Source: Verrucomicrobiaceae bacterium
GTDB lineage: Bacteria > Verrucomicrobiota > Verrucomicrobiia > Verrucomicrobiales > Verrucomicrobiaceae
Length of the DNA stretch: 64,000 bases
Assembly: GCA_027490195.1 (NCBI GenBank)
Contig: JAIXYN010000069.1
Location: forward strand, 62,001 to 126,000
Reading direction: 5' to 3'
How positions within the stretch are numbered: position 1 is the stretch's first letter; each line of letters begins with the position of its first letter. A program made the translations under genes and the position numbers. Positions 8,085 through 16,305 of the stretch are shown in pieces. The notes below the pieces were generated by a model, which worked only from the letters and a program-made list of their open reading frames with translations, was not told the origin of the DNA and made no database searches.

Positions 8085-8846
8085 ATGTCTCCAAACGCGC
8101 GCCCCCTCTCGCATAGCGACCTGCTTCAGCTCAAACGCTGGAATACTCCCACGATCTACAACGGCTGGGAGCAGATCACCCGGCACAATGCGGGCGCTGA
8201 CGCCTTCAACATCGAGGAAACTCGCGACTTCATGCCGCAGATGGGACCCATGGTTGGCTACGCCGTCACCCTGGTGATCGAGCCCTCAAACGCCGCGCAT
8301 CGCCAAATGAATCCCAACGCCGGGGCTGAGTTCCGTCGTTACATCGCCAGCATGCCGGGGCCGAAGATCATCGTCGTGCAGGATCTCGACAAACCCCGCG
8401 TGCTCGGCTCCGCCTGGGGTGAGGTCAGCGCCAACATGTTTCGCGCCCTCGGCTGCGTGGGCACCATCACGGATGGAGCCATTCGCGATCTCGATGAGAT
8501 GACCAACGCTGGCTTCAAGGCGCTCGCACGCCGTCTCTGCGTCGGTCACGCCTTCGTGCATCCTGTGCGCTGGGGCTGTGAGGTCGAAGTCTTTGGCCGT
8601 ACCGTCAAGCCGGATGATCTCATCCATGCCGACAAGCACGGCTTCATGGTCATTCCTCCCGAAGACCAGCCCAAACTGCTCGAAGCCGCCCGCTTCATGG
8701 ATGCCAACGAATGCGCCACAGTCATCCCCGCCGCCCGTGAGGGCGCAGGCCGCAGCAGCGACGAACTCCTCTCCAGTCTCGAAGACAGCATCACTCAGTT
8801 CAGTGCCAACGTGAAAAGTCAGTTCTCCCGCCAGGGCGAGTGGTAA
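8085..8846 (+). CDS. RraA-like protein (HMG aldolase / demethylmenaquinone methyltransferase-like fold)
   Basis: A 253-residue protein of the RraA superfamily. The signature segment GCVGTITDGAIRDLDEM contains the G-x3-D and R-D residues that bind Mg and the substrate carboxylate in HMG/CHA aldolases. Those enzymes cleave 4-hydroxy-4-methyl-2-oxoglutarate-type acids to pyruvate and a second keto acid; other members are not enzymes of that type. The ATG at 8085 starts MSPNARPLSH; a TTG nine bases upstream is less likely. It heads a plus-strand operon under operator copy 2. In this context an aldolase or decarboxylase acting on a sugar-derived keto acid is plausible but unproven. Confidence 0.75.
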   Translation: MSPNARPLSHSDLLQLKRWNTPTIYNGWEQITRHNAGADAFNIEETRDFMPQMGPMVGYAVTLVIEPSNAAHRQMNPNAGAEFRRYIASMPGPKIIVVQDLDKPRVLGSAWGEVSANMFRALGCVGTITDGAIRDLDEMTNAGFKALARRLCVGHAFVHPVRWGCEVEVFGRTVKPDDLIHADKHGFMVIPPEDQPKLLEAARFMDANECATVIPAAREGAGRSSDELLSSLEDSITQFSANVKSQFSRQGEW

Positions 8847-8861
8847 CCCCAGCCAGCCGAC

Positions 8862-8981
8862 ATGAAACTCATCGCCCTCTGTCTCGCTCTCGCCCACATG
8901 GCGCACGCCGAAAGCGTCACTACTTTCAATCTCGATGAATCAACCCGAATCCGCGCATGCGCACGTTCATTCTCCTCCTGA
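8862..8981 (+). pseudogene. remnant of a secreted-protein gene (signal peptide only)
   Basis: A 39-codon frame that begins with a good signal peptide (MKLIALCLALAHMAHA), continues for about 23 residues and stops inside the start region of the next gene. It overlaps the SGNH gene by 25 bases. It looks like the 5' end of a secreted enzyme gene whose body was deleted, leaving the leader between two operon members. Alternatively it may be a translated leader peptide. Confidence 0.4.
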
Positions 8982-10159
8982 GCACTTTCTGCGCGAACCT
9001 GCTGGCCGCTGCACCGCTCAAAACCGCCGCATTGCTCACCGCAGGCAAAGAGCCTGTCCGCATCGTCTGCATCGGTGACAGCATCACCGGCGTCTATTAT
9101 CACAGCGGCGGTCGCCGCGCATATCCAGAGATGCTTAAGCTCGCCCTGCAGCAGCTCCACCCGCAGGCGCAGGTCAGCGTGCACAATGCCGGCATCAGTG
9201 GAGACCCCACCACGGGTGGCCTCAAGCGCCTGGAGCGTGATGTGCTCGCTCACAAGCCCCATCTCGTGACGATCATGTTTGGCATGAATGATCTCGTGGG
9301 CACGCCCTTGGATGTCTTCAAAAAGAACCTCCGCGAAATAATCACCCGCTGCCGTAGCAGCGGTGCCGAGGTGGTGCTGTGCACGCAGAACTCCATCATC
9401 GAGACCCCGCAGCGCCCCTGTGCCCGTCTCGCCGAATTCTCCCAGGCCATTCGTGACGTGGCCAAAGAGGAGACTCTCGTCGTGGCCGATTGCTTCGCCG
9501 CATTCGAGGCTGTGCATGCCGCCGATGCTGCCGAATGGAATCTGCTCCTCAGCGATACCATTCATCCCAACATGGCCGGTCATAAACTCTTCGCCGAAAT
9601 GCTCGCCCACGCCATCACCGGCCAGACCGTTTCACTCCGCGAAGTCGGCCCAGCCACACCCGCACTGCCTCACACCTTCGCCAAGCTCAAAGCCGGCCAG
9701 CCCCTCCAGGTGCTCGCCATGCCTCCATACGACACACTTATCACGCCTGCCTTGCAGCGCCTCTATCCCGGTGCCGTCATCAAGGTCACGGCATGGCCCG
9801 TTGCAGGCCAGACGCTCGCGCAGCTTGATCTCGCCGCACGCAAGGTGCGCAGCATGAAGCAGGATCTCGTCCTCATTGCCGTGCCTGCTGAACTCCCGCT
9901 GCAGAATCCGCTCCAGTTTCATCACGACTACTCCTGGATCATGAACTGGTCCCTCAGCTTCGGCGTGCAGCAGTGGGATGTGGTGGTGGCCTTGCCTTCA
10001 GCAGCAAAGCCCGCACTCAACCAAGACGAGAGCCGCCATGATGCCCTTGCGCTGCGCCTGATCCAGGCTCAGGACCTTTCCATGATCACACGCCGCCCTG
10101 GCGACACCACCCCATTGCTCGAAGTACTCTCCACCTGGCTCGTAAAACATCAACACTGA
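8957..10159 (+). CDS. secreted SGNH/GDSL hydrolase
   Basis: 400 residues with a signal peptide (MRTFILLLSTFCANLLAAAP). Residues up to about 225 form an SGNH hydrolase. Block I is GDSIT with Ser42, block III is FGMNDLV, and block V is DTIHPNMAGH with the catalytic Asp and His. Such enzymes remove acetyl or other acyl groups from carbohydrates. The C-terminal part, about 175 residues, resembles a second degenerate SGNH-like fold (LVLIAVPAELP, DVVVALPSA) without a clear catalytic set. It lies in the operon after the RraA-like gene, with a leader remnant just upstream. It probably acts in the periplasm on the imported or extracellular glycan. Confidence 0.8.
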   Translation: MRTFILLLSTFCANLLAAAPLKTAALLTAGKEPVRIVCIGDSITGVYYHSGGRRAYPEMLKLALQQLHPQAQVSVHNAGISGDPTTGGLKRLERDVLAHKPHLVTIMFGMNDLVGTPLDVFKKNLREIITRCRSSGAEVVLCTQNSIIETPQRPCARLAEFSQAIRDVAKEETLVVADCFAAFEAVHAADAAEWNLLLSDTIHPNMAGHKLFAEMLAHAITGQTVSLREVGPATPALPHTFAKLKAGQPLQVLAMPPYDTLITPALQRLYPGAVIKVTAWPVAGQTLAQLDLAARKVRSMKQDLVLIAVPAELPLQNPLQFHHDYSWIMNWSLSFGVQQWDVVVALPSAAKPALNQDESRHDALALRLIQAQDLSMITRRPGDTTPLLEVLSTWLVKHQH

Positions 10160-10166
10160 CCCCTCT

Positions 10167-10982
10167 ATGAGACGCTCCAAAGTCCTCGCCAAAATTCGTG
10201 CTGGCCAAGTCGCCCGCATCTGCTGCACCGGTTCGCCCATAGCCTTCTTCCCGGCCATCGCCGCTCACTTCAAATACGACGGCATCTGGCTCGACGCAGA
10301 GCACCGCGTGTGGGACCCGCGTGAAGCCGAAACCATGCTGGGCCGTCATCATGCCGCAGATATTGACTGCATGTGGCGTCCGCCTACCAAGGAAAAGAAC
10401 AGCCTCTACCGCCTCCTCGAAGATGGCGCAGCCGGCTTGATGATCCCCCACGTCGGCAGTGCGGATGAAGCCCGCGCTTTGGTCAACGCCATCAAATTTC
10501 CACCCCTTGGAGATCGCGGCTTTTGCGGTGGTGGCCGCGATGCGGACTACTGGATCGGCAAGCCTGACGACTACACCGATCAAGCCAATCGTGAGACCTT
10601 CCTCACCGTGCAGATCGAGAATCCCGCAGCCCTCGCCAACGCCGAAGAGATCGCCGCCGTGCCCGGTGTGGACATTCTCTTTCTCGGTCCGGGCGACATG
10701 TCCCTGCGCCTCGGCTGCTCGCCTGCGGTGAATGATCCTGTCATGCTCGATGTGCAAAAGCAAATCGCTGCTGCCTGCCGCAAGCATGGCAAGACCTGGG
10801 GCCGCCCCGTTGGCTCCGCAGCAGATGCAAAAACGATCATCGAACTCGGCTCACAATTCGTGGTGCTCGGTAGCGAGTTCGGCGCGCTGCATGCGCACCT
10901 CAGTGCCTGCGCTGCCGACTTCGACAGCGTCCTGAGCGATGTCTCCAATGCGGGTGTGATCCCAGCCGGTAAAACCTACTGA
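10167..10982 (+). CDS. HpcH/HpaI-family class II aldolase
   Basis: A 271-residue TIM-barrel protein of the HpcH/HpaI aldolase family. Seen in order are DGIWLDAEHRVWD near residue 40, GLMIPHVGSADEARALV, the VQIENPAAL strand carrying the metal-ligand Glu, and LFLGPGDMSLRLG. Characterised members cleave 2-keto-3-deoxy acids to pyruvate and an aldehyde. A second family member is at 28420-29229 in the same regulon, with clearly different sequence, so the two may handle different intermediates. It starts seven bases after the SGNH gene. The reaction type is well supported; the substrate is unknown. Confidence 0.85.
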   Translation: MRRSKVLAKIRAGQVARICCTGSPIAFFPAIAAHFKYDGIWLDAEHRVWDPREAETMLGRHHAADIDCMWRPPTKEKNSLYRLLEDGAAGLMIPHVGSADEARALVNAIKFPPLGDRGFCGGGRDADYWIGKPDDYTDQANRETFLTVQIENPAALANAEEIAAVPGVDILFLGPGDMSLRLGCSPAVNDPVMLDVQKQIAAACRKHGKTWGRPVGSAADAKTIIELGSQFVVLGSEFGALHAHLSACAADFDSVLSDVSNAGVIPAGKTY

Positions 10983-10992
10983 TTCATCTGTC

Positions 10993-11727
10993 ATGAAAGC
11001 CAGCGCACAACTCCTCGCCGATTATGAACGCGACGGCGTCGTGCTCATCCGTCAATTCCTCAGCGCTGGCGAAGTGGCCGCTGTGCGCGCCGAACTGGAG
11101 CGCTACATTCGCGATGATCTCAGCGCGCAGCCCGTTGATGCCCGCACTTTTGAAAAGGATGACAAGACCGTGCGCAATCTCTGGCGCTTGGAGAAATACA
11201 ACGAGTGGTTCCGCCAACTTGGCGAACGGCAAGACATCCGCGCGCTCGTCGCTCCACTGGTGCATGGCGAACCGGTGCTGGTCGGTGTCGAGACCTTCAA
11301 CAAGCCCGCCCGCATCGGCTCCGGCGTGCCGTATCATCAGGACAACGCCTACTTCTGCCAGACTCCGCCGGACATGCTCACAGTCTGGATCGCCATTGAT
11401 GCAGTCACGGAGGCGAATGGTCCGGTGTTCTTCGTCAAAGGTTCTCACCGAGATGGAATGCAACCCACCAAGCCCAGTGGCGTGCGCGGCAACAGCATCG
11501 GCTTGGCCGCACCCTCCAGCGTGCCTCTCGCTGAGCAGTTCTGCGGTCTCCTTGCTCCGGGGGATGCGACGATTCATCAGTGCGAGACGATTCACCACTC
11601 TGCGCCCAACACGACGGACTTTGCCCGCCTTGGCCTGCTTCTTGTATATCGCGGCATCCACACACAGACCGATCCGGCTCTTAAAACCGCCTACGCTGCG
11701 GCTGTCGCCACCACACCGCCCGCATGA
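10993..11727 (+). CDS. phytanoyl-CoA dioxygenase (PhyH) family protein
   Basis: A 244-residue Fe(II)/2-oxoglutarate oxygenase of the PhyH family. The metal triad can be read as H115-x-D117 in VPYHQDNAYF and the distal His in ETIHHSAPN (201/202), followed by the 2-oxoglutarate-binding Arg in ARLGLLLVYRG. Bacterial members hydroxylate varied small molecules, including methylated or modified compounds. In this operon it may hydroxylate or demethylate the sugar or an acyl or amino substituent. It overlaps the start of the next gene by four bases (ATGA), so the two are translationally coupled. Confidence 0.85.
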   Translation: MKASAQLLADYERDGVVLIRQFLSAGEVAAVRAELERYIRDDLSAQPVDARTFEKDDKTVRNLWRLEKYNEWFRQLGERQDIRALVAPLVHGEPVLVGVETFNKPARIGSGVPYHQDNAYFCQTPPDMLTVWIAIDAVTEANGPVFFVKGSHRDGMQPTKPSGVRGNSIGLAAPSSVPLAEQFCGLLAPGDATIHQCETIHHSAPNTTDFARLGLLLVYRGIHTQTDPALKTAYAAAVATTPPA

Positions 11728-12914
11728 AACACCTTTTCATCCTGCTTTCCCTTTCTGCCCTCCCTGCCGTCGCGCGTGACATTCACGTCGGCCCGGACAA
11801 GGACGCGCCCACCATCGCTCATGCCATCAAAGCCGCGCTGCCGGGAGACGTCATCCATCTCGAACCCAAGGTGTATCGCGACTATGTCGGCTTCTACGGC
11901 AAGAAAGGCGAACCCGGTAAACCCATCACGCTCGATGGTCATGGCGCGACCTTGGAAGGCAGCGATCCTCTCGATCCAGCTCAGTGGACTGAAGTGTCGC
12001 CCGGACTTTTCGCCAATGACCACCTCATCGCACGCAATGACGACGCCATCATCGGTCGCTGGTTCTTTCTATGGAATGGGCAGATGCAGCACATGGGCCG
12101 CACGTCCAAAGGTCGCAGCGCACCGCTCAAAAAACCTGAAGAACTTCAGCCCAGTGAATGGACCTTCGTCAAAGACCCCTCACGCGAGAAGCCACCTTCA
12201 AAGCAGATCTACGGCACCTTTTACCTCAAACTCCCAGCCGGCCAGAAACTCGCCGACGCTCATATCTTTGCCCCCATGCGCAGCGCAGGCGTGCAGTTCG
12301 GCGGTGACAATGCGCACCTCGTCATCAAGAATCTTACCGCGACCCATCCTTACAATGACGGCTTCAACATCCATGGCGATTGCCGTGACGTGTTTTTTGA
12401 AAACATCGCTGCAATCGAGTGTGGAGACGATGGCATCAGCGCACATGAATCCGCGCAGTATCGCGTGGATGGCTTTGTGAGTATCGGCAACAGCACCGGT
12501 ATCACCGACACCGGCACGGCGCAGACGAGTTACAACAACGTCTTCCTGGCGAAGAACATCGGCTTTGATCTCTTCTTTCTCGATGAGGGCCGCTACTCCC
12601 TCACGAATGCTCTCGTGCTTTCGTCGGCTCAAAATCCCATGCTCATCACCGGCCGCTCTACGGGCGACTGCCAGATGAAAATGGATCATGTTCTTCTGCG
12701 GCGTCTAGTCGAGCCGCGTGTGGGTGGCGTCGCTCAGCGTGCGGTGCTAGAGGCAAAAAACTGTACGTTTGAAGGCATGGATGTTAAAGTCACAGGCACG
12801 GCCCGCTGGGAAAATTGCCTCATCAACGGCAAGTCCTTTCCGATGGGAAAATCCACCACAGGTGCGGATGTGCCCGCACTGCTGCAGCTCACCCCCAAAG
12901 ATTTCAAACCGTGA
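11724..12914 (+). CDS. secreted right-handed beta-helix protein
   Basis: 396 residues with a signal peptide (MKHLFILLSLSALPAVA). The mature N terminus, DIHVGPDKDAPTIAHAIKAALPGD, is the standard entry of pectate-lyase-like parallel beta-helix proteins, and repeated coils follow (NLTATHPYNDGFNIHGDC, IAAIECGDDGISAHES). The GDDGISAH stretch, with acidic residues and a His in consecutive coils, could form a polysaccharide-processing site of GH28 or lyase type. The exact enzyme class is not certain. It is coupled upstream to the PhyH gene (ATGA) and downstream to the esterase (GTGA). Confidence 0.75.
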   Translation: MKHLFILLSLSALPAVARDIHVGPDKDAPTIAHAIKAALPGDVIHLEPKVYRDYVGFYGKKGEPGKPITLDGHGATLEGSDPLDPAQWTEVSPGLFANDHLIARNDDAIIGRWFFLWNGQMQHMGRTSKGRSAPLKKPEELQPSEWTFVKDPSREKPPSKQIYGTFYLKLPAGQKLADAHIFAPMRSAGVQFGGDNAHLVIKNLTATHPYNDGFNIHGDCRDVFFENIAAIECGDDGISAHESAQYRVDGFVSIGNSTGITDTGTAQTSYNNVFLAKNIGFDLFFLDEGRYSLTNALVLSSAQNPMLITGRSTGDCQMKMDHVLLRRLVEPRVGGVAQRAVLEAKNCTFEGMDVKVTGTARWENCLINGKSFPMGKSTTGADVPALLQLTPKDFKP

Positions 12915-14578
12915 AAGCCATCCTCTTCCTCCTGCTCTCGGTCCAGGTGTTCGCGGAAGGTTCACGGCCGTCCATCTCCGGCATCTGGCTCATGGGCCAG
13001 TCCTTGTGCGATGGTTCGGAATCACTGCCCGTCGTCACAGCCTCAGACAGTGGCTGGGGAAATCTGGCCTTCGCACGCGGTGTGCGCACATGGTTGCCCA
13101 ATGACCATCCCTCCGAGCCAGTGCTGCGGGCGTCCGAATTGTTCAAGCTAGTGCCACTGCTGGCTCAGACAAACGGCGGCCTCGGCGAGACGGTGGCAAA
13201 TGGACTTGCCGACCACTGGCAAGCGGCACGAGTGGGAAATGACAAGGCGCTGATATCGCAAGCAACCTCACGCTTTCTCGTGGCCTGTGCAGGGCAGGGT
13301 GGTCGCCAGATTCAGGAACTCTCCATCGCCGATCTCTCAACGGATGCACGCACTCCCGAGTCACGCAGGCACGGCGGCGGTTACTACAGGACGAGCTTGG
13401 ATGATGCGCGGCGCGCTATGACGCAGGCCAAGGCAATGGGCGCGGATTTTCGAATCTCTGCACTCTACTGGATGCAAGGAGAAGGCAATGGAGGACCCAC
13501 CGGCGGCATCATGCCCACCCGCTGGGATGCCGAACTGCCACCTGTCCAAGGACTGGCGTGGTATCGCGATCAACTCATCGCCTATCGCAAGAAGTGGTCC
13601 GCAGATTTGTGCGCCATCACGGGGCAGAGCGCTGAACTGCCGCTCTTCACCTATCAGACGCTCGGCCCCGCAGGAGAGGCTCAGTTGATGGCGGCGGATG
13701 CAGATAAGCATATTTGGCTCGTGGGGCCTCACTACGCGGTGCCCAGCGCGATCAACAGCCGCACGAAACCCGGTCGTCATGGCGATCCCATTCATCTCTC
13801 GGCTGATGGCGAACGCTGGTGGGGCGAACAGGTTGGCAAGGTCATGCACCGCGTGCTGGACCGTGGCGAGGACTGGCAGCCCCTTCGTCCTCGCTCTGCA
13901 AAACTCGCCGCTAGCCGCGACAGCATCCTCATAGATTTCATCGTGCCGCGTCCGCCCCTTGTGCTCGACACTGCATTTCTCGCACGGCAGGAAATCGCCG
14001 TGAAAGGCGGCTTCACCTCCCTCGCAGGCTTTCGCATCCGTGACACCACCGGGCAGTTGCTCACGCTCACGGCAGTTGAAGTTTCCGCACCCACCCAGGT
14101 GCGCCTTCGATTGGCCCAACCACTGCCAGCGGGCCAGACCTGCCGCATCAGCTACGGTCATCCGTATGCACAGGCGCTCGGCACCATCGCCGCAGTGCGC
14201 AGCGGGCCTGAGCAGACGGAAGAGCTTATCCTCATGAGCAGTTATGCCGAACTCCTCCAGCCCCTGCTTGCAGAAGGCGCCTTTTTCGTCACCAGCATTT
14301 CAGGGCAGATCACCCGCGTCCCTATTCGTGCAACCTGTGAACACAAAGGCGTCACCGTCCTGCGCTACGATCCCAGCGAACTGCGCAATGGCGTCCCTTT
14401 CGTGGCAGGACAGGAAATCGTCGCACAGCGCTCATTCAGCTATGGCAACCTGCGCGACTCCGACCCCGAGCGCTCGACTCACACCTTCGCCGATGCCACC
14501 TACGGATCTCGCGCAGGCCAGTCCTACCCATTGTGGAACTGGTGCGTGCTGTTCGGGGATATGATCGCGGATGAGTAA
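12911..14578 (+). CDS. secreted SASA-domain (sialate O-acetylesterase-like) carbohydrate esterase
   Basis: 555 residues starting at a GTG that overlaps the previous stop (GTGA). The signal peptide is VKAILFLLLSVQVFAEG. The SASA/CE6-like esterase domain spans about residues 20-330: GIWLMGQSLCDG holds the nucleophile Ser, SALYWMQGEGN is the oxyanion block, and GDPIHLSADGERWWG carries the catalytic His. About 220 residues with two beta-sandwich-like segments follow, perhaps for substrate binding. SASA domains act on acetylated xylans and many other glycans, so the name does not imply sialic acid. It is the last gene of the operon starting at 8085. Confidence 0.8.
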   Translation: MKAILFLLLSVQVFAEGSRPSISGIWLMGQSLCDGSESLPVVTASDSGWGNLAFARGVRTWLPNDHPSEPVLRASELFKLVPLLAQTNGGLGETVANGLADHWQAARVGNDKALISQATSRFLVACAGQGGRQIQELSIADLSTDARTPESRRHGGGYYRTSLDDARRAMTQAKAMGADFRISALYWMQGEGNGGPTGGIMPTRWDAELPPVQGLAWYRDQLIAYRKKWSADLCAITGQSAELPLFTYQTLGPAGEAQLMAADADKHIWLVGPHYAVPSAINSRTKPGRHGDPIHLSADGERWWGEQVGKVMHRVLDRGEDWQPLRPRSAKLAASRDSILIDFIVPRPPLVLDTAFLARQEIAVKGGFTSLAGFRIRDTTGQLLTLTAVEVSAPTQVRLRLAQPLPAGQTCRISYGHPYAQALGTIAAVRSGPEQTEELILMSSYAELLQPLLAEGAFFVTSISGQITRVPIRATCEHKGVTVLRYDPSELRNGVPFVAGQEIVAQRSFSYGNLRDSDPERSTHTFADATYGSRAGQSYPLWNWCVLFGDMIADE

Positions 14579-14595
14579 GTCCGTGCAAGCGAATC

Positions 14596-14680
14596 AAAGT
14601 ACTCACGAGCTTTAGCTCGTTCTGGAGCGTGTGCTCCACTCCCAACGCTCCCAAAGTGAGCTAAAGATGACATGTACTTT
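14596..14680 (+). repeat. dispersed hairpin repeat, full copy
   Basis: An 85-base element with imperfect terminal inverted repeats: it begins AAAGTACTCACGAGCTTTAG and ends GAGCTAAAGATGACATGTAC plus TTT. Internal palindromes are ACGAGC-TTTA-GCTCGT and GGAGCGTGTGCTCC. Partial copies occur at 6810-6848 and, inverted, at 60415-60445. It resembles a small non-coding MITE- or REP-like element. Confidence 0.65.
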
Positions 14681-14723
14681 GGTCAGACACGCCTCATAGC
14701 CTTGGGCAACGAACTCGACGTCG

Positions 14724-14744
14724 CTGGTTCGTGCAGCGGACCAG
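14724..14744. promoter_or_regulatory. operator copy 3
   Basis: 21 bp: CTGGTTCG, then TGCAGC, then GGACCAG. Arm positions and length are the same as in copies 1 and 2. It ends 44 bases before the ATG at 14789. Confidence 0.75.
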
Positions 14745-14788
14745 CGGTCTGCGCTCGCAATGCCATGACTGGGAATCATTATTAAATC

Positions 14789-16300
14789 ATGAAGCTCACC
14801 CTATGCATCCTCAGCGCTCTGGTGCTCCCGCTCCATGCAACTGAGCAGGTATTCTTTGCCTTTGATGATCACAACATCGCCTGGCAGCATAATTTGAAGC
14901 TGACGTTGGAGACGGCGCAGAAGCATCCGGGGAATCCCGTGCTGCGCAGCGGGCCTCCAGGATCACCTGATCATGGTCATGCCGTTTTGTATGGCACCGT
15001 GCTCAAGCAGGGCGACACCTTTCGCATGTGGTATCTCGGCATGCATGAACCGAAGATCGAAAAAGGCCAGGCACCCGGCTGGTGGCGGCCCATGTGCTAC
15101 GCCGAAAGCAAGGACGGCGTGACGTGGACCAAGCCCGATCTCGGCCTTGTGGAGTTCAATGGCAGCACCAAGAACAACATCTGCCGAATCGAGGGCGATC
15201 CCTATTCAATGACGCGCGTGAATGATTTCCTCTCGGTGCTTTACGAGCCCGAGGAACCGGACGCCGCGAAGCGCTACAAGTGTGCTTTTATTGCGCACAT
15301 GCCATTTGATGAGGTCAAAGGCGGCCGCAGCAAGGTCGGGCCTAACGAGAAACGCTGGGCCTCTTTTGTCACTGCCACGAGCGCCGATGGTTTGCAATGG
15401 AACTGCGTCGGCGACCGTCCCGCCAATGCGGGAGGCGAGCGCTTTGAAGTGAGCGGCCTCTATCGCTTCGGTGACTTCTATTATGCCACCGGCCAGTTGC
15501 TCAGTCCCTGGTCATGGCGGCCTGATGGCAGCGACATCGGTCGCGACATGCTCGCCTATCGTTCCCCCGACTTCGTGTCGTGGTCAAAGGCGAAGGCCTT
15601 CTGCTATGCGCGTCCCGGCCAGATGTCCAATCCCTCGGTCAAAGGCCAGCAGATGCACATGGGCGCAGGCTTGTGGAATCGCGGCAACGTCATGGTCGGT
15701 CTGCACGGCATGTGGCAGGATGCAGAGCAGCCACCACCCAAGGGTCAGAGCTGGAACTACGGCGTGCACGTTGATCTCGGCCTGCTCATCAGCAACGACG
15801 GTGTCCATTTTCGCGAACCAGTGCCCGGTTTCACCATCATTCCACGTGGCAAAGACGGCGAGTGGGACAACGTCGCCATTCTGCAAGGCCACGCCTTTGT
15901 GAATGAAGGAGACAAGACCATGATCTGGTATTCCCACTGGGACACCAGCGGCGTTCTTGAGCACATGGATATCGGCCTCGCCACACTCCGGCGCGATGGT
16001 TTTGGCTCGCTCTCCCGCAAGGTCCCAGAGGAAGAAGGCCACTTCATCACCAGTCCTTTAAATGCCAAAGAGATCGCCTTGAACGTGGATGGCAATGTGC
16101 CCGAGACTCCGCTCACCGTACAACTCCTGGACAATCTGGATCATCCGCTTGATGGCTATGAGGCGAAAGTCCGCACCAACGGCGTGCATGAGTCCATCAC
16201 GTGGCCCAAGCCTCTGCCCTCAGGCAAAAAAATCGCCCTGCGCGTGAACTTTCCAGCGGGCAGTGCCGCCAAGGTCTATGGCATCTACCTCAACCACTGA
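14789..16300 (+). CDS. secreted five-bladed beta-propeller glycosidase-like protein (GH32/43/130-type)
   Basis: 503 residues with a signal peptide (MKLTLCILSALVLPLHA). The body shows repeated propeller-blade features of GH43/GH32-like folds: GTVLKQGDTFRMWYLG, CYAESKDGVTWTKPDLGL, ATSADGLQWNCVG and LISNDGVHFREPVPG. The short sequence D-G-V/L-x-W/F at the end of blades is typical for this fold, as in Asp-box-like hydrolases. I cannot assign the three acidic catalytic residues with certainty. It heads the operon under operator copy 3, and an amidohydrolase-aminotransferase fusion follows six bases later. Confidence 0.7.
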   Translation: MKLTLCILSALVLPLHATEQVFFAFDDHNIAWQHNLKLTLETAQKHPGNPVLRSGPPGSPDHGHAVLYGTVLKQGDTFRMWYLGMHEPKIEKGQAPGWWRPMCYAESKDGVTWTKPDLGLVEFNGSTKNNICRIEGDPYSMTRVNDFLSVLYEPEEPDAAKRYKCAFIAHMPFDEVKGGRSKVGPNEKRWASFVTATSADGLQWNCVGDRPANAGGERFEVSGLYRFGDFYYATGQLLSPWSWRPDGSDIGRDMLAYRSPDFVSWSKAKAFCYARPGQMSNPSVKGQQMHMGAGLWNRGNVMVGLHGMWQDAEQPPPKGQSWNYGVHVDLGLLISNDGVHFREPVPGFTIIPRGKDGEWDNVAILQGHAFVNEGDKTMIWYSHWDTSGVLEHMDIGLATLRRDGFGSLSRKVPEEEGHFITSPLNAKEIALNVDGNVPETPLTVQLLDNLDHPLDGYEAKVRTNGVHESITWPKPLPSGKKIALRVNFPAGSAAKVYGIYLNH

Positions 16301-16305
16301 CACCA

